This document shows positions 8,522 to 17,713 of a DNA stretch of 64,000 nucleotides, one piece after another. Source of the DNA: Thiohalocapsa sp. (GTDB taxonomy: Bacteria; Pseudomonadota; Gammaproteobacteria; Chromatiales; Chromatiaceae); assembly GCA_028277725.1 (NCBI GenBank), contig JANQFX010000027.1, positions 1 through 64,000 of the forward strand. Direction: 5' to 3'. The notes beneath the pieces are model-generated. The model saw nothing but the letters and a program-made list of their open reading frames with translations. It was not told the DNA's origin and did not search any database. Numbering within the stretch: the stretch's first letter is position 1; every line of letters begins with the position of its first letter. The position numbers and the translations under genes were made by a program.

Positions 8522-9310
8522 ATGGGTAAGGTCTGGTTCGTGGGCGCCGGCCCCGGGGCGCCGGACCTGATCACGGTGCGCGGCATACGGCTGCTGGCCG
8601 AGGCCGGCGCCATCCTCTATACGGGCTCCCTGGTCGCGGAGACCGCGCTGCAATGGGCGCCGGAGGGCTGCGAGATCGCGGACTCCAAGTCCATGGAGCT
8701 AGCCCAGGTCAGCGACTGGCTGCTGACCCGGGCCGCACGGCACGAGACCGTGATCCGGCTGCAGACCGGCGATCCGACCCTCTACGGCGTCTTCGCGGAA
8801 CTGGCTCGCCCGCTGGACGCGGCGGGCGTGGAGGTCGGCCTGGTGCCCGGCGTGTCCTCGGCCATGGCATCGGCGGCGTCGGCTGGTGAATGCCTGACCT
8901 TGCCCGAGGTGACCCAAACCGTCATCTTCACCCGCCACGCCGAGCGCACGCCCATGCCAGAGCGCGAGTCCCTGGCCGCGCTGGCCGTGCACGGCTGCAC
9001 GCTGTGCATCTTCCTGTCCATCGAGCGCATCGACCAGGTCGCCGAGACGCTGGTCGATGCCGGCTGGGCCGACACAGCGCCGGTGGTTGTGGTGCACAAG
9101 GCCACCTGGCCCGGTGAGGAGCTGGTGCTGCGCGGTACGCTCGCGGACATCGCAACACGCTGTCGCGAGGCCGGCATCGTGCGCCAGGCCATGATCCTGG
9201 TGAGTCCCGCCCTCGGTGCACGCGAGCGCGAATCCGAGGCCACCTCCAAGCTCTATGACCCGGGCTTCGAACGACGCTTCAGGGGCAAGGGGGGCGCGCC
9301 GGCGTCCTGA
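8522..9310 (+). CDS. cobM: Precorrin-4 C11-methyltransferase
   Basis: CobM adds the methyl at C11 of precorrin-4 to give precorrin-5. The 262 residues carry WFVGAGPGAPDLITVRG at the N-terminus, ILYTGSLV, RLQTGDPTLYGVF, LVPGVSSAMASAASAG, the LTLPEVTQTVI segment and FLSIERIDQVAETLV, all diagnostic for the CobM/CbiF branch of the tetrapyrrole methylases. It is transcribed away from cobZ. No further cobalamin gene follows on this strand. Confidence 0.95.
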   Translation: MGKVWFVGAGPGAPDLITVRGIRLLAEAGAILYTGSLVAETALQWAPEGCEIADSKSMELAQVSDWLLTRAARHETVIRLQTGDPTLYGVFAELARPLDAAGVEVGLVPGVSSAMASAASAGECLTLPEVTQTVIFTRHAERTPMPERESLAALAVHGCTLCIFLSIERIDQVAETLVDAGWADTAPVVVVHKATWPGEELVLRGTLADIATRCREAGIVRQAMILVSPALGARERESEATSKLYDPGFERRFRGKGGAPAS

Positions 9311-9414
9311 CCACAGACACACCCGCCCCCGCTCGCCCGATCAGGACGCCTGCCGGGCCTTTCCCCGACAACGTCAGCAGTCGCTTCCCAAGCCCCCCAA
9401 CCAGGGCCCGACCC

Positions 9415-10653
9415 ATGCCCGAGATCATCCAAATCGACATCGGCGGCCGCGACCGCCCCGGCATCAGCATGGCCCTGACCGAGGTGCTGGCACGTTACGG
9501 CGTGACGGTGCTCGACATGGGTCAGTCCGTGATCCATGACACCCTGGCCCTCGGCCTGCTGGTGGAGGTCCCGGACGATGGCGCGGGGTGCGCCGTGTTC
9601 CGCGAGCTCCTGTTCAAGGCCCATGAGCTGGGGTTGAATGCGCGCTTCACGCCCGTCGCCGCGGACTCCTACGAGCACTGGGTCGGCGAACAGGGCCAGC
9701 CGCGGCACATCGTGACCCTGCTCGGCTCGGTGATCACCGCGGAGCATATTGCCCGGGTCGCGGCGGTGGTCGCTCGCAACGAGCTCAACATCGAGCAGAT
9801 TACCCGTCTCTCGGGGCGCATTTCGCGCCGGTCCGAGCGCGCCGGCGCCGGTCATGCGAGCATTCAGCTCTGGCTCAAGGGGCCGGTGCGGGACGTCGAC
9901 GCCCTGCACGCGCAATTCCTCGGTCTCGGCGCCGAGATGGACGTGGACATCGCCATTCAGGAGGACGACGTATTCCGTCGCAACCGCCGGCTGGTCTGCT
10001 TCGACATGGACTCGACCCTGATCCAGACCGAGGTCATCGACGAGCTGGCCGCGGCGGCAGGCGTCGGCGAACGGGTGGCGGCCATCACCGAGCAGGCCAT
10101 GCGCGGCGAGTTGGACTTCAGCGAGTCCTTCCGTCGCCGCATGGCGCTGCTGGAGGGTATGCCGGAGGACGTGCTCGCGGACATCGCCGCGCGTCTGCCC
10201 ATCACCGACGGTGCCGAGCGCCTGATCGGCACCCTCAAGGCCCTGGGCTATCGGGTCGCGATCCTCTCGGGCGGCTTCACCTACTTCGCGGAACACCTGC
10301 AACGCCGGCTCGGTGTCGACGACGTGCACGCCAACCGGCTGGAGTTCGAGGACGGGCGACTGACCGGCAAGGTCACGGGCCCCATCGTCGACGGTACGCG
10401 CAAGGCGGAGCTGCTGCGCGAGATCGCCGCCAGCGAGGGCATTCGCCTGGAGCAGGTCATCGCGGTCGGCGACGGCGCCAACGACCTGCCGATGCTCTCC
10501 ATCGCCGGGCTCGGCATCGCCTTCCGCGCCAAGCCGCTGGTCAAGGAACGCGCCCGCCACGCCATCGGCGCGGTCGGACTCGACGGCATCCTGTACTTGC
10601 TGGGCATGCGGGATCGCGACCTGGAGGCCCTGGCGCCGAAATCCGCGGACTGA
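9415..10653 (+). CDS. serB: Phosphoserine phosphatase with N-terminal ACT domains
   Basis: SerB dephosphorylates O-phosphoserine, the last step of serine synthesis. The 412-residue form has two ACT-like regions (about 1-80 and 95-180, typified by VTLLGSVITAEHIARVAAVV) and then a HAD phosphatase domain with motif I FDMDSTLIQTEVIDELA (nucleophile Asp at about 200), motif II ILSGGFTYFAEHL and motif III GDGANDLPML. All catalytic residues are present. It stands alone and ends at a clear terminator. Confidence 0.95.
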   Translation: MPEIIQIDIGGRDRPGISMALTEVLARYGVTVLDMGQSVIHDTLALGLLVEVPDDGAGCAVFRELLFKAHELGLNARFTPVAADSYEHWVGEQGQPRHIVTLLGSVITAEHIARVAAVVARNELNIEQITRLSGRISRRSERAGAGHASIQLWLKGPVRDVDALHAQFLGLGAEMDVDIAIQEDDVFRRNRRLVCFDMDSTLIQTEVIDELAAAAGVGERVAAITEQAMRGELDFSESFRRRMALLEGMPEDVLADIAARLPITDGAERLIGTLKALGYRVAILSGGFTYFAEHLQRRLGVDDVHANRLEFEDGRLTGKVTGPIVDGTRKAELLREIAASEGIRLEQVIAVGDGANDLPMLSIAGLGIAFRAKPLVKERARHAIGAVGLDGILYLLGMRDRDLEALAPKSAD

Positions 10654-10697
10654 CCCCTGCCTGCCCCTGCCTTGCGCCCGACGGGCCACCAACGAAG

Positions 10698-10720
10698 AAG
10701 GCCGCAAACGCGGCCTTTTT
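10698..10720 (+). terminator. Rho-independent terminator after serB
   Basis: AAGGCCGC-AAAC-GCGGCC followed by TTTTT forms a compact GC-rich stem with a T run, 45 bp after the serB stop. Confidence 0.9.
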
Positions 10721-10776
10721 CCTGTTCCGGCTCTGACCGCTACGCCTTAGCGCATCGCTGGAGGATGGTGGCTGGA

Positions 10777-11031
10777 TTAGCGAAGCTCTGCGGGCAACCA
10801 GGCAGCGATGCGGCTGCGCTCCTGGCTGACATCGATGTCGCAGTAGCGACGCAGCACGCCCAGGGCTTCGTCGAGATCATCGCAACCGTAATCGTCGACC
10901 ACGACATGGTTGCTCCAATCCTCCACGAAGTAGTGATGCTGGCCCGGACGGGTCGCGCAACGGATCCGGTAACCGGAGCCGGTCCAGGGGTCCCACTTGT
11001 AGCGGATAACGTTCTCTTGCTCGTCGAACAT
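10777..11031 (-). CDS. Small conserved-looking hypothetical protein
   Basis: An 84-residue acidic, aromatic-rich protein (IRYKWDPWTGSGYRIRC, HHYFVEDWSNHVVVDDYG). It has no signal peptide or membrane segment and no motif I recognise. Codon use matches the surrounding genes and the frame is the only sensible one here, so it is probably real. It faces serB tail to tail and uses the other side of the same terminator region. Confidence 0.6.
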   Translation of the reverse strand: MFDEQENVIRYKWDPWTGSGYRIRCATRPGQHHYFVEDWSNHVVVDDYGCDDLDEALGVLRRYCDIDVSQERSRIAAWLPAELR

Positions 11032-11448
11032 GACTGATTCTACTTGAACAAATGTCTGAACTTGAGGGGGTCGACCCTTGATTCACGTAGGGATTTTGGG
11101 TTTTCCCGAGGTTCCAAACCGCGCATGTCGCTGGTGCGCAACATTTTGGCCTGTTGACATTAGTGTAGGTCCGACTTCGGAGCTTGACAAGGGGGAATCC
11201 AACGGGCGATTCAGGCTAGCAGGGCAGGAATCTCGCCGAATTCTTCGAGATGAGAAGCGACCAGTTCCGAACGATGCAAAAACGCGACATATGTCTCACT
11301 TCTACCCTTTCTGCCACATCGAAACTTGATCCAAGGCAATCGTGGTGGACGAGTACGCACGCGCCCCGATCGCCGATGACCGCTCCGCCCGCCAAAAGGT
11401 CGAGAAAAACGGACGAACGGGCGACATGGGGAGTTCGGTCGTTGAGAC
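11032..11448. other. Intergenic region without recognised features
   Basis: About 417 bp between the small hypothetical gene and the metA stop. GC content drops slightly. The short open frames here have no coding character. It should contain the promoter of the 84-residue gene, but no convincing -35/-10 pair or terminator stands out. Confidence 0.4.
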
Positions 11449-12519
11449 TCAGGCCAGCAGGCGCAGCGGGTCAGCGGGGTCGATGCCGTCCATGAAGGGT
11501 TGACGGCGGTCCTTATGGGTGACGCGGTAGATCAGCCCCATCCAATTGCCGATGACGCTCTCGGCGGTATCGCGCCAGGTGTTGTCCAGGCAGGCTGCGA
11601 TACGGGCCTCCGGCAGCGCCAGCGGCGGGCGGCCGCGGTCCAGCTCTCGGCAAAGCAGCGTCCGGTACTCCTCCAGGATGGCGCCGGACTTGCGGCTGAA
11701 GATGTTGTCCGGGAACGGCGGGTAATCCCGCCGCTGGCCGGCGGCGAAGCGGTTGACCTCCCGCTTGTACTCCTTCAGGAGGGACACCGTGTCGTATTCC
11801 GGATGGCCCTGGAACATCACCAGCCGCAGCCCGTCTTCGCTCACGGCGAGGTGCACGCTGGCGGTATCGCTCTCCACCAATACCCGCGCGCCGGCGGCCT
11901 CGAACTGATCGCGGCCGATCTCGTTGAAGCGCGAATGGGGCACGTCGAACAGGGTGTTAACGCCACCGACCAGCGGATGCGTGACATCCACGACCCGATG
12001 CGGGTAGACGCCCCAGCGCTTGAAGCCGAGGGGGCGGCGTCGCTGGCCGTAGCGAAACTGCATCACCGCGTGGGTCGCCAGGCAGGAACAGAGCGTGGAG
12101 GTCACGTGTTCGCAGGCCCAGTCCACGACTTCCTTCAGCGGCCCCCAGAAGGGCTCGCCCGACAGGTCCGAGCCACCGACGTTTGCGCCGGTGATGATCA
12201 ATGCATCCAACCCCTGCTCCCGCACCTGCTCGAAGGGCTCGTACCAACGCTCGATGTGCTCCTGGGCCTCCGCTGAACGCGGCAGCGCATCGAGGGTGAA
12301 GGGGTGCGCATAGAACTGGGCGATCTGGTTGCTCTGGCCCACCAGGCGGAAGAACTGGCGCTCGGTGGCCGCCAGCGCGGCGTCCGGCATCATGTTGAGC
12401 AGACCGATGTGCAGCTCGCGGATGTCCTGCTGGAGGGCCCGGTCCGAGGGCAGGATGTTCTGCCCCTCCGCGCGCAGGCGCTCGAAGGCGGGCAGGTCAT
12501 TGTGGGCAACGATAGGCAT
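11449..12519 (-). CDS. metA: Homoserine O-succinyl/acetyltransferase (MetA family)
   Basis: A 356-residue MetA-type acyltransferase that activates homoserine for methionine synthesis. The glutamine-amidotransferase-like fold shows LHIGLLNMMPDAALAATERQ near 37, ITGANVG near 109, the nucleophile Cys in CSCLATHAVMQF, and the catalytic His-Glu region FQGHPEYDTVSLLKEY. The acyl donor (succinyl- or acetyl-CoA) cannot be settled by eye. It extends beyond the roughly 310 residues of E. coli MetA, mainly at the C-terminus. It lies 44 bp after the ATPase gene and is probably co-transcribed. Confidence 0.92.
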   Translation of the reverse strand: MPIVAHNDLPAFERLRAEGQNILPSDRALQQDIRELHIGLLNMMPDAALAATERQFFRLVGQSNQIAQFYAHPFTLDALPRSAEAQEHIERWYEPFEQVREQGLDALIITGANVGGSDLSGEPFWGPLKEVVDWACEHVTSTLCSCLATHAVMQFRYGQRRRPLGFKRWGVYPHRVVDVTHPLVGGVNTLFDVPHSRFNEIGRDQFEAAGARVLVESDTASVHLAVSEDGLRLVMFQGHPEYDTVSLLKEYKREVNRFAAGQRRDYPPFPDNIFSRKSGAILEEYRTLLCRELDRGRPPLALPEARIAACLDNTWRDTAESVIGNWMGLIYRVTHKDRRQPFMDGIDPADPLRLLA

Positions 12520-12563
12520 GGATGCGCGTGAACGGGGTCAGGGTGAGGGCTTCGGATACGGCC

Positions 12564-13454
12564 TCAGCCGGCGCTGCCGCCGTCGGCGTCCCGCGGCGGT
12601 TCGGGCTCGGCGCCCTTGCGGGCGATGGCGGTCTCGATCAGGTCCAGGAAGTCCCGCTCGTCGCGCACCGCCGCGACTTCCGTCGACTCCACGATGTAGC
12701 CGTGGGGACGGGCGATGGCCTCATAGCGCGGCACGCGGGACCGGAACAACCGCGGGAACACCCAGCGGGTGAAATCGTCGGGATCAATGTCGGCGACGTA
12801 CTCTAGCCCGTGCTCGCGGAGGTAGTCCTGCACCGCGGACTTCAGGAAGGCCGGGCGGAAGTAGAGCGGCTTTGGGTCCGCCTGGGCGCGCCGAATCAGT
12901 TTGATTTCGTCCTGCTCCGGCACGCGGATGTACAGGATCAGCGTATGCCTTGCGAGCAGATCGATGACCTTGGGCTCGTCCAATTCGCACAGGCTGCCGC
13001 CGACGTCGTTCACGAAGTGGCTATACCCGTAGATACGCCGCGCCTTGTCGATGAACTCGGGCACATCGAGCATGGCCTGGATCTCCGCCTGCCGATACAT
13101 GGCCTGGCGGCGGTTGAATTCGGCGAGCGACAGCCCGTCCTTGTCCGGGTCGCCCAGTTGACCGACGAAGCTCAGCACCGGCCCGAGATCATCGACGCGG
13201 ATCTTGTTCTGAATGCTGATCCAGTCGCGGCGCAACAGCTCGCGAAGGAAGGGTGTCGCCATGGCCTGGGACTTGATCAGATCGAGGATCGGCTCGTCCA
13301 GGTAGCGCGTCCCGATGCGGTAGTCGCCGGAGTAGTGGAACCAGTCGCTGCGGCGCAGGATGGCGGACAGGTAGGTCTTGCCGACACCGGACATACCAAG
13401 CAGCGTGACGCTGCGGTGCTGCCAGCGGCGGAAGTTGTCGATATCGAAGTGCAC
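12564..13454 (-). CDS. P-loop ATPase-like protein encoded upstream of metA
   Basis: A 296-residue soluble protein with a clear Walker A motif, GMSGVGKTYLSAIL, at about 20-33, and a hydrophobic strand LILYIRVPE that could carry the second nucleotide-binding element. The rest (YSGDYRIGTRYL, YGYSHFVNDVGGSLCELD) suggests a kinase-like P-loop protein. I do not know a defined function. The start appears to be GTG at 13454 and no strong ribosome site is seen. Position directly before metA suggests a link to methionine metabolism, but this is inference. Confidence 0.8.
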   Translation of the reverse strand: MHFDIDNFRRWQHRSVTLLGMSGVGKTYLSAILRRSDWFHYSGDYRIGTRYLDEPILDLIKSQAMATPFLRELLRRDWISIQNKIRVDDLGPVLSFVGQLGDPDKDGLSLAEFNRRQAMYRQAEIQAMLDVPEFIDKARRIYGYSHFVNDVGGSLCELDEPKVIDLLARHTLILYIRVPEQDEIKLIRRAQADPKPLYFRPAFLKSAVQDYLREHGLEYVADIDPDDFTRWVFPRLFRSRVPRYEAIARPHGYIVESTEVAAVRDERDFLDLIETAIARKGAEPEPPRDADGGSAG

Positions 13455-13542
13455 GGATGGGCGGCCCTAGAGCGAAGACGGCACCGGGCCCGTCGTGGGC
13501 ACCAGCAAGCCACTTAGGGTAATGCATTCACTCGCCCGGACG

Positions 13543-13742
13543 CGAATCCACACGGCCTCGCCGATGAGGGTTGGTTGTATCTGGCCGCGGTCAGCGATCT
13601 GTATGCCCGCGGCGTTGTTGGCTGGTCGATGAGCGAGCGAATGATGGCCGATCTGGCCAGCGACGAACTCACCATGGCGCTGAACCAGCATGGCAGCCTC
13701 GGTGGCGTCATCGTCCACTCCGCTAGAGGGGACCTTGGATAG
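13543..13742 (+). pseudogene. Fragment of IS3-family transposase (OrfB, integrase core)
   Basis: In the frame ending at the TAG at 13740-13742 the sequence reads [20 protein letters not shown] and then [20 protein letters not shown], followed by [11 protein letters not shown]. This is the well-known central part of IS3-type OrfB integrase cores (normally ...GVIVHSDRGSQY). The Asp after HS is changed to Ala and the frame then stops. No 5' or 3' part and no terminal repeats are present, so it is an old remnant. Confidence 0.8.
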
Positions 13743-13866
13743 TTCGAGGTGCCCGTGCGGCACATCATATATATGGTTTTCCATATTTGATACGCTAGCG
13801 CCCTGACTGAACTCCGCCGGGGCCCCAGGGCCGGCCGGCCGCGACAACCGCCCTCTGGAGCCCCGC

Positions 13867-14829
13867 ATGCCCGATCCCTTCGCCCGGCTCGGCGACCTCG
13901 TCGCCTACACCCTGCTCGGTCTGAGCCCGGAATCTGCTGCCGGGTCCGCCCTGCAGTTCTTCGTCATGGACGTGGCCAAGATCTTCGCGCTCCTGGTCGT
14001 CGTGATCTATCTGATGGGCCTGCTGCGGGCGCTGGTCTCGCCGGAGCAGGTGCGCGAGTTCGTGCGCGGGCGCCCGGATTGGCAAGCGCGTGGCATGGCC
14101 GTGGGTCTGGGCGCGATGACGCCCTTCTGCTCCTGCTCCTCGGTGCCGCTGTTCATCGGCTTCGTCGAGGCCGGTATCCCGCTCGGCGTGACCTTTTCGT
14201 TTCTGATTGCGTCACCGATGATCAACGAGGTGGCGGCGGTGCTGCTCATCGGCATCCTGGGGTGGAAGCTGGCCCTGCTCTACATCATCGCCGGACTGAT
14301 GGTGGCGTGGTTCGGCGGCATCATCATGCAGCGCTTCCGGCCCGAGCGCTGGGTCGAGGACTATGTCTGGAAGATCCGGATGGGCGAGGTCGCCACCCAG
14401 CGACCGGACACCAGCCTGCGTGGCCGGCACCGCTTCGCGGTCGCCGAGGTCAGGGAGATCCTGCGCCGCATCTGGAAGTGGGTCTTCCTCGGTATCGGCG
14501 TCGGCGCCCTCTTCCACGGCTTCGTGCCCACGCAGTGGGTGGTCGAGAACCTCGGCGGTCGGCAATGGCTGGCCGTGCCGGGGGCGGTCCTGCTTGGGAT
14601 TCCGCTCTATTCAAACGCCACCGGCGTCATCCCGGTCGCCGAGGCGATGCTGGGCAAGGGGGTGGCCGTCGGCACCGTGCTGGCCTTGATGATGAGCATC
14701 GCGGCGCTCTCGGTGCCGGAGATGCTGATCCTGCGCAAGGTCATCCGCTGGCCGGCGCTGGCGCTGTTCGCCGGCGTGCTCGGGGTGTCCTTCGTGCTGG
14801 TCGGCTGGACCTTCAATCTGGTGGCTTGA
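13867..14829 (+). CDS. Permease of the ArsP/DUF318 (UPF0718) family
   Basis: A 320-residue integral membrane protein with about eight hydrophobic segments. It carries the family hallmark GLGAMTPFCSCSSVPLFIGF (about 78-97) and the second-repeat counterpart LGIPLYSNATGVIPVAEAML, as expected for the two-repeat PF03773 permeases. Members such as ArsP export trivalent organoarsenicals, while others are of unknown substrate. The next gene encodes a thioredoxin-fold CxxC protein, a pairing often seen for this permease group, which points to thiol-bound metal or metalloid handling. Confidence 0.88.
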   Translation: MPDPFARLGDLVAYTLLGLSPESAAGSALQFFVMDVAKIFALLVVVIYLMGLLRALVSPEQVREFVRGRPDWQARGMAVGLGAMTPFCSCSSVPLFIGFVEAGIPLGVTFSFLIASPMINEVAAVLLIGILGWKLALLYIIAGLMVAWFGGIIMQRFRPERWVEDYVWKIRMGEVATQRPDTSLRGRHRFAVAEVREILRRIWKWVFLGIGVGALFHGFVPTQWVVENLGGRQWLAVPGAVLLGIPLYSNATGVIPVAEAMLGKGVAVGTVLALMMSIAALSVPEMLILRKVIRWPALALFAGVLGVSFVLVGWTFNLVA

Positions 14830-14994
14830 CCTTGTCCTTCGAGCCAATCGGCGCCGAAGTACGACCAACACGCTCGACTCGTTTGTCGTTCCCTATCCTT
14901 CCTTCGGCATCACACCCTGCCCAGCGCGATCGAACCCGCGACCAAGCAAAGGGCACCAGGGGCTGCCGCCAATCCAACCGCGAGGAGCATCCAC

Positions 14995-15243
14995 ATGAAA
15001 CAGATCAAAGTCCTGGGCTCGGGCTGCCGCAATTGCGACATCACCGCCAAGGTCATCACGCAGGCCGCAGCCGAGGCCGGCGTCGAGATCGAGATCGAGA
15101 AAGTGACCGATATCGCCGCGATCATGGGCTATGGCGTGATGTCGACACCCGGTGTCGTGATCGACGGCGTCGTCGTCCACTCCGGGGGCGTACCGGGGCC
15201 GGATCAGGTACGCGCCTGGGTCCGTGGCGGGGCCGACGCCTGA
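14995..15243 (+). CDS. Thioredoxin-fold redox-active disulfide protein
   Basis: An 82-residue protein with the active site GSGCRNCDITAKVI (CxxC at about 10-13), the cis-Pro segment MSTPGVVIDG, and a C-terminal helix, matching the small thioredoxin_3 (redox-active disulfide protein 2) family. It follows the ArsP-like permease at 165 bp in the same direction. It probably delivers a thiol-bound ion or keeps permease cysteines reduced. That role is inferred from genome association, not from the sequence. Confidence 0.9.
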   Translation: MKQIKVLGSGCRNCDITAKVITQAAAEAGVEIEIEKVTDIAAIMGYGVMSTPGVVIDGVVVHSGGVPGPDQVRAWVRGGADA

Positions 15244-15401
15244 TCGAGACTGCCGGCGACGGACCTGGGCCTTCGGAGCTGATCGCCGACCGCCTTGGCT
15301 GGGGGGCCCAGGGTCTCGGTCATGTTGGCTTGGCTGGGCCGTGATGGTGACGGGACGGTGTGACGCGGCTTGGCGCTCGACGCGCCGGGGACAAGAGGAT
15401 G

Positions 15402-15422
15402 GGCCGGGCGTCCTGCCCGGCC
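15402..15422. terminator. Hairpin downstream of phoX
   Basis: GGCCGGGC-GTCCT-GCCCGGCC is a perfect 8-bp stem, 29 bp beyond the phoX stop and facing the end of the thioredoxin-fold gene. It lacks a T run, so it is only a possible bidirectional end signal. Confidence 0.45.
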
Positions 15423-15450
15423 GGGAGGTGCCGAGTCCTTCGGCCCAGGC

Positions 15451-17613
15451 TCAGCGGCCGATCTTGGCGCCGGTGACCTCGTTCACGGCGATGAGGCTCG
15501 GCTTGGAGACCCCGTCGGGATCATCGATGGGCCAGACCGCGTTGAAGGCGTTGCTGTCGTTCGGATGCTGGATGGCGCAGAAGAAGGTGCGGTTGTCGCC
15601 GGAGAACTCGGGACCGCACACCTCGCCGCCGGGGACGCCGGAGAGGAACTGCCGCAGCAGGCCACGCTTGGCGCCCTCCACCGGTACCGCAAAGACGCCG
15701 TCGTTCTGGCCGAAGCCGACCTCACCCCCGCTGTAGTATTGACCGTCGGTGGCGATCCAGAGGTTGCCGTCGTCGTCGTGAACGACGTTGTCCGGGTCGG
15801 AGATCGGGCTCACACCCGCGCCGACCGGGTCGGCCACATCGCCGAAGCTGGTGTCGTGGGCCGCGACTTCGGGATCACCGCACTTGATGAAGATGTTCCA
15901 GGCGAAGGTCGTCGCCCCCGCGTCGTTGCCGGTCTCGATCAGCTCGATGATGTGCCCATGCTGGTTGCCGGTGTTGTCCGATCCGTCACCATAGGTATTG
16001 TTGCGCGGGTTGGCCTCATTGGGGGCGGAACTCACCTCACGGCCGTTGACCATGCGCGTATCACCGGGATCGCCATCGCGGCGTGAGTTGTTGGTCAGCG
16101 CCACATACACCTTACCGCTGCGCGGACTCACCTCGATGTCCTCCGGGCGGTCCATCGGCGTTGCGCCGAGCACGTCGGCCGCGCCGCGAGTATTCAGCAG
16201 GACCTCCGCCTGGCTCGAGAAGCCGGCCTGATCCAGCGCGTTACCCGGCTCCCAGACCAGCGGCAGCCACACACCCGTGCCCATGTCATCGCCCTCGCGG
16301 GCACCGGCGTCGAAGCGCGCGGCGTAGAGGGTTCCGCTCTCCAGCAGGCCCTTGTTCGCGGCCCGGTTGTACTTGCTGTAACTGCGCTCGGAGACGAACT
16401 TGTACACGTACTCGAAGCGGGCGTCGTCGCCGGAGTAGACCGCGACCTTGTTCTTTGCCGTGATGCGGCAAGCAGCGCCCTCGTGCTTGAAGCGGCCGAG
16501 CGCGGTGCGCTTCTTGGGCACATCGTTGGGATCGTAGGGATCGATCTCGACGATATAGCCGAAGCGGTTGTACTCGTTCGGGTTGGCGGCGAGGTCGAAG
16601 CGCGACACGCTGTCCTCCCAACGACGGCCGCTGGCACCGGAGTTGGCCGGAATGCGCCGACTCACCGTCGCGGCATCCCCGGTCACGCCCGCGAAGTTGG
16701 CAAAGTACTGGTCGAAGTTCTCCTCACAGGTGAGGATGGTTCCCCAGGGCGTCTTGCCCCCTGCGCAGTTGTTCAGGCAGCCCAGGACGGTCACGCCCGC
16801 GGGGTCGTCCCCGGTCTGCATCAGGGGGTGGCCGCGCAGCGGCCCGGTGATGTCGTGGGGCGTGGAGCCGGTGACCCGGCGGTTGAATGGCGAGGTGATA
16901 TCGAAGGTGGGGGCACCGCCGCCGTGGGTCAGCTCGACGATGGAGAACCCATGCGCCTCGATCTCGACAGCGACCTGCGTCGCATCACCGGGGACATAGT
17001 CCCGAAACATGTCCCTGCCCTTGGTGTACTCGTGATTGACGACCATCAGGGCACGCGCCGCGGTGCGATCCTTGAGCCGCGGATACTGAAAGCCGATCAC
17101 CCGCTCGACCAGGGGGTTCATTGCACCTGTCCGCTCGATCATGCTTCGCACATAGTTGGGCAACGGATACCAGAGCACCAGGTCCGCATTGAAGCCGAAC
17201 TGTTGCGCCTGAGTCGCCGCGGTCTGGTTGTCGACATCGAAGGTCGGGGCGGTGGGTGTCAGGGGATCGCCCCACTTCAGGATCACGGAATAGCTGTAGT
17301 TCGACGGCACCCGAACGTCGAGCTCCGAGCCGTCGCCGGCCGGAACCGTCACGAAGGTCAAACGGTCGGACGGATCACCGGCGGCCACAGCGGGCTTGCT
17401 CGTCCCCAGCATGGCGCTCGGGGCGATGACCAGCGTCGCACCGGTCACGGCGGCACCCTTCAACAGGGTTCGGCGGGAGATGGCCGTCCGCATGACGGTC
17501 TGAATCGGATCCGCGGCCGTGGGGCGGGCGGGCGTGCCGGGCAGGACATCGACCGTTCCATCGTCCTCCCAGACCTGGTTGTTCAGCTGATCTTCGTGCT
17601 CGACCTTGTTCAT
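15451..17613 (-). CDS. phoX: PhoX-type alkaline phosphatase, Tat-exported (DUF839)
   Basis: A 720-residue periplasmic phosphatase of the PhoX family. A twin-arginine signal, ISRRTLLKGAAVTGATLVIA, sits about 44 residues in, as usual for PhoX. Later family segments include GHIIELIETGNDAGATTFAW, DNVVHDDDGNLWIATDGQY and CGPEFSGDNRTFFCAIQHP. PhoX uses calcium and iron to release phosphate from organic esters. I choose the ATG at 17613, which has GGAGAG six bases ahead, over the ATG at 17631. No convincing Pho box was seen upstream. Confidence 0.92.
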   Translation of the reverse strand: MNKVEHEDQLNNQVWEDDGTVDVLPGTPARPTAADPIQTVMRTAISRRTLLKGAAVTGATLVIAPSAMLGTSKPAVAAGDPSDRLTFVTVPAGDGSELDVRVPSNYSYSVILKWGDPLTPTAPTFDVDNQTAATQAQQFGFNADLVLWYPLPNYVRSMIERTGAMNPLVERVIGFQYPRLKDRTAARALMVVNHEYTKGRDMFRDYVPGDATQVAVEIEAHGFSIVELTHGGGAPTFDITSPFNRRVTGSTPHDITGPLRGHPLMQTGDDPAGVTVLGCLNNCAGGKTPWGTILTCEENFDQYFANFAGVTGDAATVSRRIPANSGASGRRWEDSVSRFDLAANPNEYNRFGYIVEIDPYDPNDVPKKRTALGRFKHEGAACRITAKNKVAVYSGDDARFEYVYKFVSERSYSKYNRAANKGLLESGTLYAARFDAGAREGDDMGTGVWLPLVWEPGNALDQAGFSSQAEVLLNTRGAADVLGATPMDRPEDIEVSPRSGKVYVALTNNSRRDGDPGDTRMVNGREVSSAPNEANPRNNTYGDGSDNTGNQHGHIIELIETGNDAGATTFAWNIFIKCGDPEVAAHDTSFGDVADPVGAGVSPISDPDNVVHDDDGNLWIATDGQYYSGGEVGFGQNDGVFAVPVEGAKRGLLRQFLSGVPGGEVCGPEFSGDNRTFFCAIQHPNDSNAFNAVWPIDDPDGVSKPSLIAVNEVTGAKIGR

Positions 17614-17713
17614 GGTTGCTCTCCAGTTCAATTGATTAAGAAACGATCTCTTCGCACACGTCGGTGCTTGTGCAATTACCTGCGCTTGGCACCGGGGCTT
17701 TGAACTGCGGGAT

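Noticed and set aside
13467-13868. Minus-strand open frame over the IS3 scrap
   Set aside because: The plus strand carries a recognisable transposase segment; the minus frame has no protein likeness.
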